Origin: an uncultured Christensenella sp.
GTDB taxonomy: Bacteria; Bacillota; Clostridia; Christensenellales; UBA1242
Assembly (NCBI GenBank): GCA_949292875.1
Contig: CASFBJ010000022.1
Span: 1 to 44,127 of the forward strand
Length of the DNA stretch: 44,127 nt
Reading direction: 5' to 3'
Each line of letters opens with the position of its first letter. Positions within the stretch are counted from its first letter, which is position 1. The notes under the pieces were generated by a model. That model worked only from the letters and a program-made list of their open reading frames with translations. It had not been told where the DNA came from and searched no databases. This document shows, in pieces, positions 1-7,704 of the stretch. Made by a program: the position numbers and the translations under genes.

Positions 1-107
1 ATAGAGAGAAGGAACCACCTGTACACATGCCGAACACAGAAGTTAAGCTTCTCATCGCCGAATGTACTGCTTTGGCAACGAAGTGGGAGAATAGGACATC
101 GCCAGAT
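1..107 (+). rRNA. rrf: 5S ribosomal RNA, 5' end cut off by the window
   Basis: The stretch carries the conserved 5S core, including the GAACCACCTGTAC and CCGAACACAGAAGTTAAGC segments and the 3' GTGGGAGAATAGGAC arm. About ten bases of the 5' strand of the terminal helix lie before the window start. The 3' end is placed near 107, where GCCAGA should close that helix, and is uncertain by a few bases. An intrinsic terminator follows directly, so this is probably the last gene of an rRNA operon. Confidence 0.93.
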
Positions 108-116
108 TCAAGTAAG

Positions 117-141
117 GAGAGAACATAAGTTCTCTCTTTTT
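117..141 (+). terminator. intrinsic terminator of the rRNA operon
   Basis: A perfect 8-bp stem (117-124 with 129-136) and a four-base ATAA loop are followed by a T-run (137-141). It lies about ten bases after the 5S 3' end. Confidence 0.85.
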
Positions 142-150
142 CTATATACA

Positions 151-179
151 AAAAAAGAAGGACTAGAAAACTAGTCCTT
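151..179 (-). terminator. intrinsic terminator for the minus-strand gene at 199-843
   Basis: A perfect 9-bp stem AAGGACTAG/CTAGTCCTT (158-166 with 171-179) with an AAAA loop is flanked on the left by an A-run that becomes a T-run on the minus strand. It sits 19 bases beyond the stop of the minus-strand CDS and is convergent with the 5S terminator. Confidence 0.75.
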
Positions 180-198
180 TTAAGTAAAAATTTTAATA

Positions 199-843
199 TT
201 AATTTAGCGTTGCAGTAGGGTATAAAGGTAAATCAAAGATTTCATCACAAACATTTTGAGAGAACTCAGTGCAAGGAGGTATTTGACAATATCCATATGA
301 TGGAACACAAAGTTCAGCTTCTACTACAACTCTTACTATTACTGTTATGCATTCATCTAATGTAAATACATTACTTCCAGAATATGTACCTATAGTAGAG
401 GACATGGCTCCAAATGCTTGAATACTATATGGGATAACGGCTGGTTGAGGAACAAATAATATTACATCAAATGGTACTGTAGTGGTACTTGTTGCCACTC
501 CGGTAGCATTTGTAGAATCTGTATATGTAATTTCTATAGGTATATTTACTATGCCACTTACTCTTGCGTAATTTGGTCTATCTGGTAACCTTTCAACTAA
601 TAAATTTGTTATTGTAGCAGGTTTAGTAGGATTACTAGATGCGCTAACAAATGTTAAAGGTTCTGATGGAATGCCAGTAAAAGTTGCAGTTTGAGCAACA
701 TTTTGCAAAGAAATTCTCTTTATACAACTATCAAATACTTTTGTAGTTTGAATACACACTCTCTCACATAAACCATTTAATGGATTTCCTGTAATTGGAC
801 CTGGACAGCAAGGAGTGCTTCTGTTTCCTGTATAAAATGACAT
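199..843 (-). CDS. Cys-rich conserved clostridial protein, probably spore-associated
   Basis: This 214-residue protein is not assigned to a characterised family. The N-terminus holds a CCPGP motif and clustered Cys residues (C12, C13, C26, C30, C40). The middle is Thr/Val/Ile-rich and looks beta-stranded, with a VPFDVILFVPQP segment. The C-terminus carries further Cys residues around GYCQIPPC. I recall similar uncharacterised proteins in sporulating clostridia, but no search was possible. No signal peptide or membrane helix is visible. The start is supported by AAGGAG upstream. A CATAGTATA box 28 bases upstream fits a mother-cell sigma-E/sigma-K -10, so a coat or exosporium role is inferred, not shown. 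Confidence 0.6.
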   Translation of the reverse strand: MSFYTGNRSTPCCPGPITGNPLNGLCERVCIQTTKVFDSCIKRISLQNVAQTATFTGIPSEPLTFVSASSNPTKPATITNLLVERLPDRPNYARVSGIVNIPIEITYTDSTNATGVATSTTTVPFDVILFVPQPAVIPYSIQAFGAMSSTIGTYSGSNVFTLDECITVIVRVVVEAELCVPSYGYCQIPPCTEFSQNVCDEIFDLPLYPTATLN

Positions 844-870
844 ATTTTCTCCTTTTATATGGTATCACTT

Positions 871-879
871 TATACTATG
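871..879 (-). promoter_or_regulatory. possible sigma-E/sigma-K type -10 box
   Basis: Read on the minus strand this is CATAGTATA, which fits the sigma-K pattern CATANNNTA and partly the sigma-E -10. It lies 28 bases before the start of the Cys-rich protein gene. No clear -35 is visible at the expected distance, so the call is weak. Confidence 0.3.
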
Positions 880-916
880 CAATTAAAGTTATTTTTGCTA
901 CAAATAAAAAGCAAAA

Positions 917-2212
917 TTAAGAAATAAAAGCAAAAACTAATTTTGGTATATTTTTGGGCTTTTTCTTTGATATTTTAATGCAAGAAGCTAATTCGGTTTT
1001 TATCTCAGGAATAGACATTTTTTTTCCATTATATATATCAAACAATATGTCATCTTGACTAACTTTATCACCAATTTTTTTGTAAGCATATATGCCACAA
1101 AAATGATTTATTGTGTCCTTTAATGTTTTTTTACCGCCTCCCATGTCGCAAACAAGCATGCCTAATTTTTGAGTATCATAAGATTCTACATATCCTTCTA
1201 TATCAGATGTAAATATGTCGGTAGGTTTCATTTTTGTTATTTTGTTTTCTATTATACTTGCATCTCCATTTTGATATTCAATCATTTCTAAAAATTTTTT
1301 ATAAGCTAAATTAGATTTTATAATTTCATCATATTTTTGTAAAGCATTTTTTTCAGTATATTTACCTGATAAAACCATTATTTTTGTAGCTATGTATTGT
1401 ACTAAGTCTGCTAATCTATTTTGTTTGCCTTGAAGTACATCTATAGCATCTTTTATTTCTAAAGCACAGCCTATACCATTTCCTAATGGTTGATTCATAT
1501 CTGTTATTGCAGCACATATTTTTTTATTATACATTTTTCCTATTTCAACCATTAGACTAGCTAAAATTTTAGCAGATTTTAAATCTTTCATGAATGCACC
1601 ATTGCCAATTTTTACATCTAAAAATATTAAATCGTTACCGGAAGCTAATTTTTTACTCATTATAGATGATGCTATTAAAGGTATGCTTTCAACAGTGGAA
1701 GTTATGTCTCTTATTGCGTATAACTTCTTATCGGCAGGGGCTAAATTAGAAGATTGAGAACATATAATACAACCCAATTCATTTACTTGGTCAATAATTT
1801 CTTTTTTAGTAAAATCTAGTTTTATATTTTCAAAAGTTTCTAATTTATCTATAGTACCTCCAGTGAAACCTAAACCTCTTCCACTCATTTTAACACTGAC
1901 TAGATTCGCACATGCTAAGATAGGGATTAAAGCTATAGATGTAGTATCACTTACTCCGCCAGTAGAATGTTTATCTACTTTAATTCCTTTTATTTTACTT
2001 AAGTCTACTATTTCTCCAGAATTAAGCATGGAAACTGTAAGATTAAATGTTTCTTCTTTATTCATGCCATTTATACAAATAGCCATTAACAATGCACTAA
2101 TCTGGTAGTCAGGAATTTTTTCATCTGTAGCTGATTTTACAAAAAAATCTATTTCTTCTTTAGATAATGCTAAACCTTTTCGCTTTTTATCAATTATTTT
2201 AAGTATATCCAT
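917..2212 (-). CDS. pdp: pyrimidine-nucleoside phosphorylase
   Basis: The enzyme splits uridine, deoxyuridine or thymidine with phosphate into base and (deoxy)ribose-1-phosphate in nucleoside salvage. The thymidine-phosphorylase-family signature KHSTGGVSD lies near residues 81-89 and KMSGRGLGFTGGTIDKLE follows. The 431-residue length matches the family. An ATG four codons upstream (2224) is in frame, but the SD GGAGG (2218-2222) overlaps it and is correctly spaced only for 2212. The predicted transcription start is also close to 2224. A near-perfect sigma-A promoter lies at 2231-2259, so the gene is probably monocistronic. Confidence 0.95.
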   Translation of the reverse strand: MDILKIIDKKRKGLALSKEEIDFFVKSATDEKIPDYQISALLMAICINGMNKEETFNLTVSMLNSGEIVDLSKIKGIKVDKHSTGGVSDTTSIALIPILACANLVSVKMSGRGLGFTGGTIDKLETFENIKLDFTKKEIIDQVNELGCIICSQSSNLAPADKKLYAIRDITSTVESIPLIASSIMSKKLASGNDLIFLDVKIGNGAFMKDLKSAKILASLMVEIGKMYNKKICAAITDMNQPLGNGIGCALEIKDAIDVLQGKQNRLADLVQYIATKIMVLSGKYTEKNALQKYDEIIKSNLAYKKFLEMIEYQNGDASIIENKITKMKPTDIFTSDIEGYVESYDTQKLGMLVCDMGGGKKTLKDTINHFCGIYAYKKIGDKVSQDDILFDIYNGKKMSIPEIKTELASCIKISKKKPKNIPKLVFAFIS

Positions 2213-2230
2213 ATTTACCTCCATAATATG

Positions 2231-2259
2231 AGTATAACATTTGCTAAATTAAAAGTCAA
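2231..2259 (-). promoter_or_regulatory. sigma-A promoter of pdp
   Basis: On the minus strand: -35 TTGACT (2254-2259), a 17-base spacer, and -10 TATACT (2231-2236) preceded by TGT, an extended -10. The predicted start near 2224 gives a leader of about 12 bases containing the SD. Confidence 0.8.
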
Positions 2260-2293
2260 AAATTTGCTTATTCTTCATTAATTTTTAAGTTGT

Positions 2294-2322
2294 TTGACAA
2301 AATTTATTGCTAATGATAGTAT
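2294..2322 (+). promoter_or_regulatory. sigma-A promoter of maf
   Basis: -35 TTGACA (2294-2299), a 17-base spacer, and extended -10 TGATAGTAT (hexamer 2317-2322). The same nine-base extended -10 recurs before the M50 protease gene. Confidence 0.65.
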
Positions 2323-2340
2323 AAGTTAAAGGAGTATTTT

Positions 2341-2925
2341 ATGGAAATAATTTTAGCATCTAAATCACCAAGAAGGAAAGAGATTTTAGAAAAGTGTGGA
2401 ATTAAAAATTTTAAAATAGAATTTTGTGAAGACAAAGAAATTTTTAATATAAAAAAAGATATTGAAGTATCTATAGAAGAAGTTGCTAAACATAAAGTTG
2501 ATAGTGTAGCAAAAAAATTTGACAAAACAGAAGATATTTGCGTTATAGGTGGGGATACAATAGTTTATTTGGATAATAAAATAATAGGTAAACCTCAAAA
2601 CAGGCAAGATGCTTTTAATATTTTGAATAAATTATCTAGTAGAGAACATATAGTTTTGTCAGGATTGTGTGTTTTAATTAGAAGAAATCAAAAAACAAAA
2701 TACTACACAAGACATTGTGAAAGTTTAGTTAAATTTAGACAAATAAGTATAGAAGAAATTGAAAAATATTTAAATAATGCATCATATATGGATAAAGCAG
2801 GAGCATATAGTATACAAAATAAAGAGTATAATTTTGTAGAGAATATAAAAGGTAGTTACTATAATGTTGTAGGACTTCCTATTGAAATACTGCAAGAAAT
2901 ATTAGAAAAAGAAAATATAAAATAA
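2341..2925 (+). CDS. maf: Maf family nucleoside triphosphate pyrophosphatase
   Basis: Maf proteins hydrolyse non-canonical or modified NTPs to NMPs and are linked to septum formation arrest in Bacillus. The family N-terminus ILASKSPRRKEIL is at residues 4-16. The GGDTIV segment with its key Asp lies near residue 72, followed by GKPQNRQDA. The length of 194 residues is typical. AAAGGAG precedes the ATG at good spacing. The gene has its own promoter and converges on rpmB across a shared hairpin. In Bacillus maf sits next to mreB and radC, which are not seen here. Confidence 0.94.
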   Translation: MEIILASKSPRRKEILEKCGIKNFKIEFCEDKEIFNIKKDIEVSIEEVAKHKVDSVAKKFDKTEDICVIGGDTIVYLDNKIIGKPQNRQDAFNILNKLSSREHIVLSGLCVLIRRNQKTKYYTRHCESLVKFRQISIEEIEKYLNNASYMDKAGAYSIQNKEYNFVENIKGSYYNVVGLPIEILQEILEKENIK

Positions 2926-2943
2926 AAAACCCTATAAGGGTTT
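2924..2943. terminator. hairpin between convergent maf and rpmB
   Basis: Six-bp stem AAACCC/GGGTTT (2927-2932 with 2938-2943). The A-run at 2924-2929 gives a T-tract on the minus strand, so it mainly serves rpmB. It lacks a good T-tract for maf. Confidence 0.55.
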
Positions 2944-2945
2944 AA

Positions 2946-3134
2946 TTACTTTACATTTTTTTTAGAACTTTTTAAACACTTAGTACAAACATACTCTGTT
3001 GTAGTAGTTCCATTTATCTCAACAGGTACTTTATGCAAGTTAGCATTATATGTACGGTTTGTTTTAATATTACTTTTACTTCTTGTAGCACCTTTCATTT
3101 TACTTTTGCCACATAAAACGCATTCTTTACTCAT
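2946..3134 (-). CDS. rpmB: 50S ribosomal protein L28
   Basis: This 62-residue basic protein matches L28 of the large ribosomal subunit. It starts MSKECVLCGK and has a CxxC pair at residues 5/8 and another at 50/53, the zinc-binding form of L28. The SD AAGGAG is well placed. The gene diverges from the Asp23-fakA operon, as in Bacillus where rpmB and yloU-yloV are divergent neighbours, which supports both identifications. Confidence 0.95.
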   Translation of the reverse strand: MSKECVLCGKSKMKGATRSKSNIKTNRTYNANLHKVPVEINGTTTTEYVCTKCLKSSKKNVK

Positions 3135-3169
3135 AAATATACTCCTTATTTAAACTTTAAGACTGTTTT

Positions 3170-3198
3170 ATGATAGCAAAAAATTTTCAAATTTGCAA
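3170..3198 (-). promoter_or_regulatory. sigma-A promoter of rpmB
   Basis: On the minus strand: -35 TTGCAA (3193-3198), a 17-base spacer, and -10 TATCAT (3170-3175) preceded by TGC. The -35 hexamer is palindromic and is shared with the forward promoter at 3193-3222. Confidence 0.6.
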
Positions 3199-3222
3199 TA
3201 CTTTTTTATAAATTAGTATAAA
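3193..3222 (+). promoter_or_regulatory. sigma-A promoter of the Asp23-fakA operon
   Basis: -35 TTGCAA (3193-3198), an 18-base spacer and -10 TATAAA (3217-3222), 76 bases before the start of the Asp23 gene. Confidence 0.5.
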
Positions 3223-3297
3223 ATTTTTAATTAATTCTTGCAAAATTTTTCTTTTTATGATATCCTTAATACGCAATATACAAAAGGGGGTAAACTT

Positions 3298-3648
3298 ATG
3301 CAAGGCAAAACACAAAATGCAGAAGGAAAGATATTTGTTTCTGGTAAGGCTATAGCAAAAGTTGCAAACTATTATTCTTTAGATTGTTATGGGGTTGTTA
3401 GTCTTTATCCTAAAGATGTTTGTCAAAGCATAAAGTCTCTTTTTTGCAAAAATGATAACACTAAAGGCATAAAAGTTAAAACTGATAATAATAGAATAAC
3501 TATAGATGTCTTTGTAATATTTAAATTCGGTTTGTCTATTTCCGCAGTTGCAAAAAATTTAAAAGACACAATAAAGTACAATGTTGAAGATTTTACTGGA
3601 ATGATTGTTGACTGTGTTAATGTTCATGTAAAAGGCATTCGAGTTTAA
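3298..3648 (+). CDS. Asp23/Gls24 family envelope stress protein (YloU-like)
   Basis: This 116-residue protein carries the Asp23/Gls24 domain: a short beta-strand start (GKIFVSGKAIAKVANYYSL), the ITIDVFVIFKFG segment and a C-terminal VNVHVKGIRV strand. Family members associate with the membrane and cell-envelope stress. The reading frame is open from 3238, but AAGGGGG at 3284-3290 is placed for ATG 3298. It lies 18 bases before fakA, matching the yloU-yloV pair of Bacillus, so co-transcription is likely. A second family member occurs at 28190. Confidence 0.9.
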   Translation: MQGKTQNAEGKIFVSGKAIAKVANYYSLDCYGVVSLYPKDVCQSIKSLFCKNDNTKGIKVKTDNNRITIDVFVIFKFGLSISAVAKNLKDTIKYNVEDFTGMIVDCVNVHVKGIRV

Positions 3649-3666
3649 TTTGTGAGGAGTTCTTAT

Positions 3667-5310
3667 ATGGTTAAAAGTATTAATGGGGCAACCCTTAAAA
3701 AGATGATTATGGTTGGAGCCACTTTTGTTGATAATGCAAAAGATACAATAGATTCATTAAATGTATTTCCTGTAAATGATGGCGATACAGGAATAAATCA
3801 AGCTATGACATTAAGGTCTTGTGCTAAAGAAGTTAGTATGTGTACAACTAACGAGCTTGAAGCTGTTAGTGAAGCTATAAGTAGAGGTGCTTTAAAGGGC
3901 GCCAGAGGTAATAGTGGCGTTATATTATCTCAAATATTAAAAGGAATTAGCAATGTTTTAGCTGAAAGTCAAGTTGTTACAACTAAAGTTTTCGCAAAAG
4001 CTTTGCAAAGAGGAAGTGAAATAGCATATAAAGCAGTTACAAAACCAAAAGAAGGTACAATGCTTACTATTATTAGAACATTAGCTGAAAGTGCTACTAA
4101 TCATAGTAAAAAGATTGCTGACTTTGAAGAATTTTTAGATAAGATTCTAGAAGAAGGCGAAGAAATGCTTCAAAAGACACCTGATATGCTTCCTGTGCTT
4201 AAAAAAGCAGGTGTTGTAGATGCTGGTGGTAGAGGTCTTATAGTATTCTTTACAGGTTTTAGAATGGCTTTAAGTGATGATGCTGAAAGTTTTGTATATA
4301 ATTTTGAAGATAATATAGCAAGTGATGCCAATGCAGAATTTCATGCTAATCTAGAAGAACTTGAAGAAATAGAATTTGGCTATTGTACTGAATTTATGGT
4401 TATTCAAATAAAACCTACTGCTACTGAAAGTGATATAGATAAACTTAGAGATAAGCTTCTAAAAATAGGTGATTGTGTAATTTGTGTAGGTGATTTATCA
4501 CTTGTAAAAGTTCATGTGCATACTAACGAACCTAATAAGGCTTTAGGATATGGATTAGAGCTAGGAGAGTTGTATAATCTTAAAATAGAAAATATGGTTG
4601 AACAAAATAGAGTTTTAAAGAACCAAAGCAACATTACTAAAAAAGAATTTAAACCTTTTGGTATGGTAGCTGTATCACCTGGTGTTGGTATTAGTGCATT
4701 GTTAAGTGAATTGCAAGTAGATTATATGGTTAGAGGTGGACAAACAGTAAACCCTAGTGCAGATGATATAGCAAGCGCTGTAATGAAAGTTAATGCTCAT
4801 GATGTTTTTGTTTTCCCTAATAATAAAAACATAATTCTTGCTGCAGAACAAGCAAAAGATTTAGTTCAAGATAGAACCATTCATGTTATTCCAACTACAA
4901 GTGTACCTGAAGGAATAGCAAGTTGTATGAACTTTAACCCAGAAGCAACTTTAGAAGAAAATATGGAAGCAATGACTGCCGCGCTAGAATCAGTTACAAG
5001 TGGTGCGGTAACATATGCTGTTCGTTCAATAAATATAGATACTTTTGATGTTAATGAAGGAGATATTATAGGCTTAGATAATAGTCATATTCTTACTAAA
5101 TCAAACAATATTAAGCAATGTACTCTTGATTTGCTTGAAAAGCTTTTAAAAGAAGATAGTTATAGTATAACATTATTCCAAGGTGATGGTGTTAAAGAAA
5201 GTGAAGCAGAAGAATTGAAAAATGAAATTGCAGAAAAATATCCTAATATAGATGTAAACCTATATGCTGGTGGTCAACCTGTTTATTATTACATTATATC
5301 TATAGAATAA
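3667..5310 (+). CDS. fakA: DAK2-domain fatty acid kinase subunit (FakA/YloV-like)
   Basis: FakA is the ATP-binding subunit that phosphorylates fatty acids bound by a FakB (DegV-type) partner for phospholipid synthesis. The DhaL/DAK2 N-terminal domain shows VFPVNDGDTG, GARGNSGVILSQ and DAGGRGL motifs, with the Asp residues that hold Mg-ATP. A middle region and a C-terminal FakA-type domain complete 547 residues, the usual length. GTG 3652 opens the frame, but GAGGAG (3654-3659) lies inside that extension and points to ATG 3667. No fakB is in the window. Confidence 0.9.
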   Translation: MVKSINGATLKKMIMVGATFVDNAKDTIDSLNVFPVNDGDTGINQAMTLRSCAKEVSMCTTNELEAVSEAISRGALKGARGNSGVILSQILKGISNVLAESQVVTTKVFAKALQRGSEIAYKAVTKPKEGTMLTIIRTLAESATNHSKKIADFEEFLDKILEEGEEMLQKTPDMLPVLKKAGVVDAGGRGLIVFFTGFRMALSDDAESFVYNFEDNIASDANAEFHANLEELEEIEFGYCTEFMVIQIKPTATESDIDKLRDKLLKIGDCVICVGDLSLVKVHVHTNEPNKALGYGLELGELYNLKIENMVEQNRVLKNQSNITKKEFKPFGMVAVSPGVGISALLSELQVDYMVRGGQTVNPSADDIASAVMKVNAHDVFVFPNNKNIILAAEQAKDLVQDRTIHVIPTTSVPEGIASCMNFNPEATLEENMEAMTAALESVTSGAVTYAVRSINIDTFDVNEGDIIGLDNSHILTKSNNIKQCTLDLLEKLLKEDSYSITLFQGDGVKESEAEELKNEIAEKYPNIDVNLYAGGQPVYYYIISIE

Positions 5311-5317
5311 AAATTAG

Positions 5318-5362
5318 CACATACTTATGATGTATAACATATATAAGTATGTGTCTTTTTTT
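5318..5362 (+). terminator. fakA terminator overlapping the alr start
   Basis: A perfect 11-bp stem (5318-5328 with 5343-5353) encloses a 14-base loop and is followed by TCTTTTTTT (5354-5362). It begins 7 bases after the fakA stop. All plausible alr start codons (ATG 5327, ATG 5330, GTG 5351) lie inside it, and its T-tract encodes Phe-Phe near the alanine racemase N-terminus. Confidence 0.8.
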
Positions 5363-6382
5363 GTTATTAATAAAACTAATCTTTTAAATAATGTAAATAT
5401 AATCAGAAATCATCTTAATAAAAATGTAAAATTATGTGCAATGGTTAAAGCAGATGCTTATTCACATGATTTAAAAACTATAACTTCTATATTACAAGAT
5501 AAAGTAGACTATTTTGGTGTTGCACAAGTAAGTGAAGCTATAAAAATAAGAAAGTTTGGTATAAAAACGCCTATATTATGTGTAGGAAGTTTTTTATATG
5601 AAGATATAAAATTAGTAAGCGAAAATAATATAGATTTGACTATATATAATTTCAATAGTTTAAAAATGATTATAAATGCAAAATTGAAAATAAATGTTCA
5701 TATAAAGATTGATACAGGTATGAGTAGATTAGGTTTAAAAAATATTAAAGAATTTTTAAAAGTTTTAAATAAGATAAAGCAATATAATTATATAAATATA
5801 GTTGGAATCTTTTCTCATTTCGCAGATAGCGATAACAACAAAGAATTTATGGATAAACAATATAAAAATTTTTTAGAATATGTTTCATATATGGATAAAA
5901 AGACTTTAAAGCATATTGCAAATACTGGTGCATGTACAAATAAAAGATATCAATTAGATATGGTCAGAGTAGGATTAGGATTATACGGTTATGGAAATAT
6001 AGAAGGATTAAAACCTGTAATGTCTTTAGTTTCGTCAGTAATAGATATTCATAGTTTAAAAAAAGGCGAAACAGTTGGATATGAATGCAAATTTAAAGCT
6101 GAAAAGCCATGTAAAATCGCTACAATATTTTTAGGCTATGCAGACGGGCTAGATTTAAGATTAAGTGGAGCTATGGTAAAAATAAAAGATAAAAGATACA
6201 AAATTGTTGGTAAAATTTGTATGGATATGTTTATGGTTATGGTTGATAATAATGTTAAAATTGGTGATGAAGCCATAATATTTGAAAATGCTTTAGAGCT
6301 TGCTCATTATTCTAAAAAATCTATCTATGAATTTTTAAGTAATATAAATCATAGAAGATGCAATATAAAATTAATAAATTAA
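5327..6382 (+). CDS. alr: alanine racemase
   Basis: This PLP enzyme makes D-alanine for peptidoglycan. The PLP lysine is in VKADAY (the usual YGHG is YSHD here). IDTGMSRLG, a VGY segment for the second catalytic Tyr, and VGKICMDMFM are all present, so the enzyme looks intact. At 351 residues it is slightly short, mostly at the N-terminus. The core strand starting VIN lies directly after the T-tract of the upstream hairpin. Translation must therefore start within the hairpin, at ATG 5327/5330 or GTG 5351. None has an SD, and TATATA (5340-5345) lies five bases before GTG 5351. The exact start is unresolved. Confidence 0.9.
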   Translation: MMYNIYKYVSFFVINKTNLLNNVNIIRNHLNKNVKLCAMVKADAYSHDLKTITSILQDKVDYFGVAQVSEAIKIRKFGIKTPILCVGSFLYEDIKLVSENNIDLTIYNFNSLKMIINAKLKINVHIKIDTGMSRLGLKNIKEFLKVLNKIKQYNYINIVGIFSHFADSDNNKEFMDKQYKNFLEYVSYMDKKTLKHIANTGACTNKRYQLDMVRVGLGLYGYGNIEGLKPVMSLVSSVIDIHSLKKGETVGYECKFKAEKPCKIATIFLGYADGLDLRLSGAMVKIKDKRYKIVGKICMDMFMVMVDNNVKIGDEAIIFENALELAHYSKKSIYEFLSNINHRRCNIKLIN

Positions 6383-6416
6383 ATAAAAAATGCTATCTTT
6401 TAAAACTATTTTATAG

Positions 6417-6422
6417 TATAAT
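6417..6422 (+). promoter_or_regulatory. -10 box placed for a leaderless nth transcript
   Basis: TATAAT lies seven bases before the nth ATG (6430), so transcription would begin at or one base before the start codon. No good -35 or SD is present. Confidence 0.4.
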
Positions 6423-6429
6423 GTAAATT

Positions 6430-7071
6430 ATGAATGAAAAAGTTTTAGAAATATATGGATTGTTAAAAGAAGAGTTTGGTGAAGGTAAGTGCGAGCTAGA
6501 TTTTTATGATGACTATTCTTTAATGGTTGCGGTAATATTATCAGCACAATGCACAGATAAAAGAGTAAATCAAGTAACAAAAACGCTTTTTAATAAATAT
6601 CCTAATTTTAACTCTTTAGCTAATGCTAAAAAGGAAGAAGTAGAAAAAATCATTATGCCATGTGGATTTTATAATGTTAAAAGTAAAAATATAATATCTG
6701 CTTCGCAAAAAGTAGTTCATGATTATAATTCTGTTTTACCTAATAATATGGATGAATTATTAAGATTGCCTGGCGTAGGAAGGAAAACAGCAAATGTACT
6801 TTTAAGCAATATATATAATATACCATCTATTGCGGTAGATACTCATGTTTTTAGAGTTAGCAATAGATTGGGTTTAGTACACGCAAAAAATGTTTATGAT
6901 TGTGAGTTGCAACTGCAAAAAATTCTAGATAAAGAAATTTGGTCAGAAATGCATCATTTACTAGTTTTGTTTGGAAGGTATATATGTAAAGCAAGAAAAC
7001 CAAGTTGTGAAAAATGTAGTTTAAAAAATATTTGTGAGGAATATAAAAAATGGAATGGAAAGACTTTGTAG
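6430..7071 (+). CDS. nth: endonuclease III (DNA glycosylase/AP lyase)
   Basis: Nth removes oxidised pyrimidines and cleaves abasic sites in base-excision repair. The helix-hairpin-helix LPGVGRKTANV contains the catalytic Lys and AVDTHVFRV the catalytic Asp. The C-terminal iron-sulfur loop has four Cys in C-x6-C-x2-C-x5-C spacing (residues 186, 193, 196, 202). Length is typical at 213. The ATG fits homologous N-termini but has no SD. The last codons overlap the start of ung by 22 bases. Confidence 0.95.
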   Translation: MNEKVLEIYGLLKEEFGEGKCELDFYDDYSLMVAVILSAQCTDKRVNQVTKTLFNKYPNFNSLANAKKEEVEKIIMPCGFYNVKSKNIISASQKVVHDYNSVLPNNMDELLRLPGVGRKTANVLLSNIYNIPSIAVDTHVFRVSNRLGLVHAKNVYDCELQLQKILDKEIWSEMHHLLVLFGRYICKARKPSCEKCSLKNICEEYKKWNGKTL

Positions 7072-7700
7072 AGAATGAGAGAAAAGAACTTTATTTTAAG
7101 AACTTGGCAAACAAAATTAATCAGGATAGGATAAGAAAAAGGGTTTTCCCGCCAAAAGAAGAAATATTTAGTGCTTTAAAATTGACGCCTTTAAATGATA
7201 TTAAAGTTGTTATTATAGGGCAAGACCCTTATCATGAGATAGGACAAGCACATGGACTAGCCTTTTCAGTCAAACAAGGAGTAAAATTACCGCCATCTTT
7301 ACAAAATATTTATAAAGAAATTGAGCAAGAATATGGATATAAAATGTCTAATAATGGAGATTTAACTAATTGGGCTAAGCAGGGCGTTTTATTATTAAAT
7401 TCTTCACTTACTGTAAATCAGGGAGAGGCGGGTAGTCATAAAGGCTATGGTTGGGAAATATTTACAAAGAAAATAATAGAGACCATAAATAATGAACTAT
7501 CTGGTGTAGTATTTCTTTTATGGGGGAGGCATGCTCAAGAAATAGGAAAAAATATTGATAGAAGTAAGCACTATGTATTAACTTCAGTTCATCCTAGTCC
7601 ATTATCCGCATACAATGGTTTCTTTGGAAATAATCATTTTAAGCACTGTAATGAAATACTAAAAAAGTTAGGTAAAAAAGAAATAGATTGGAAAAATTAA
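7050..7700 (+). CDS. ung: uracil-DNA glycosylase, family 1
   Basis: Ung excises uracil from DNA. The water-activating loop GQDPYH and the HPSPLSA minor-groove loop are both present, in a 216-residue protein of normal length. The start lies inside nth (22-base overlap), with GAGG about twelve bases upstream in nth, so translation is probably coupled. Pairing two base-excision glycosylases in one transcript makes functional sense. The gene converges on ylbJ with only four bases between the stops and no evident terminator. Confidence 0.95.
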   Translation: MEWKDFVENERKELYFKNLANKINQDRIRKRVFPPKEEIFSALKLTPLNDIKVVIIGQDPYHEIGQAHGLAFSVKQGVKLPPSLQNIYKEIEQEYGYKMSNNGDLTNWAKQGVLLLNSSLTVNQGEAGSHKGYGWEIFTKKIIETINNELSGVVFLLWGRHAQEIGKNIDRSKHYVLTSVHPSPLSAYNGFFGNNHFKHCNEILKKLGKKEIDWKN

Positions 7701-7704
7701 TTAA

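Noticed and set aside
2213..2224. Pdp start at ATG 2224
   Set aside because: The SD overlaps that codon and the predicted transcription start coincides with it, so ATG 2212 fits better.
3652..3666. fakA start at GTG 3652
   Set aside because: The SD GAGGAG lies inside the extension and is correctly spaced for ATG 3667.
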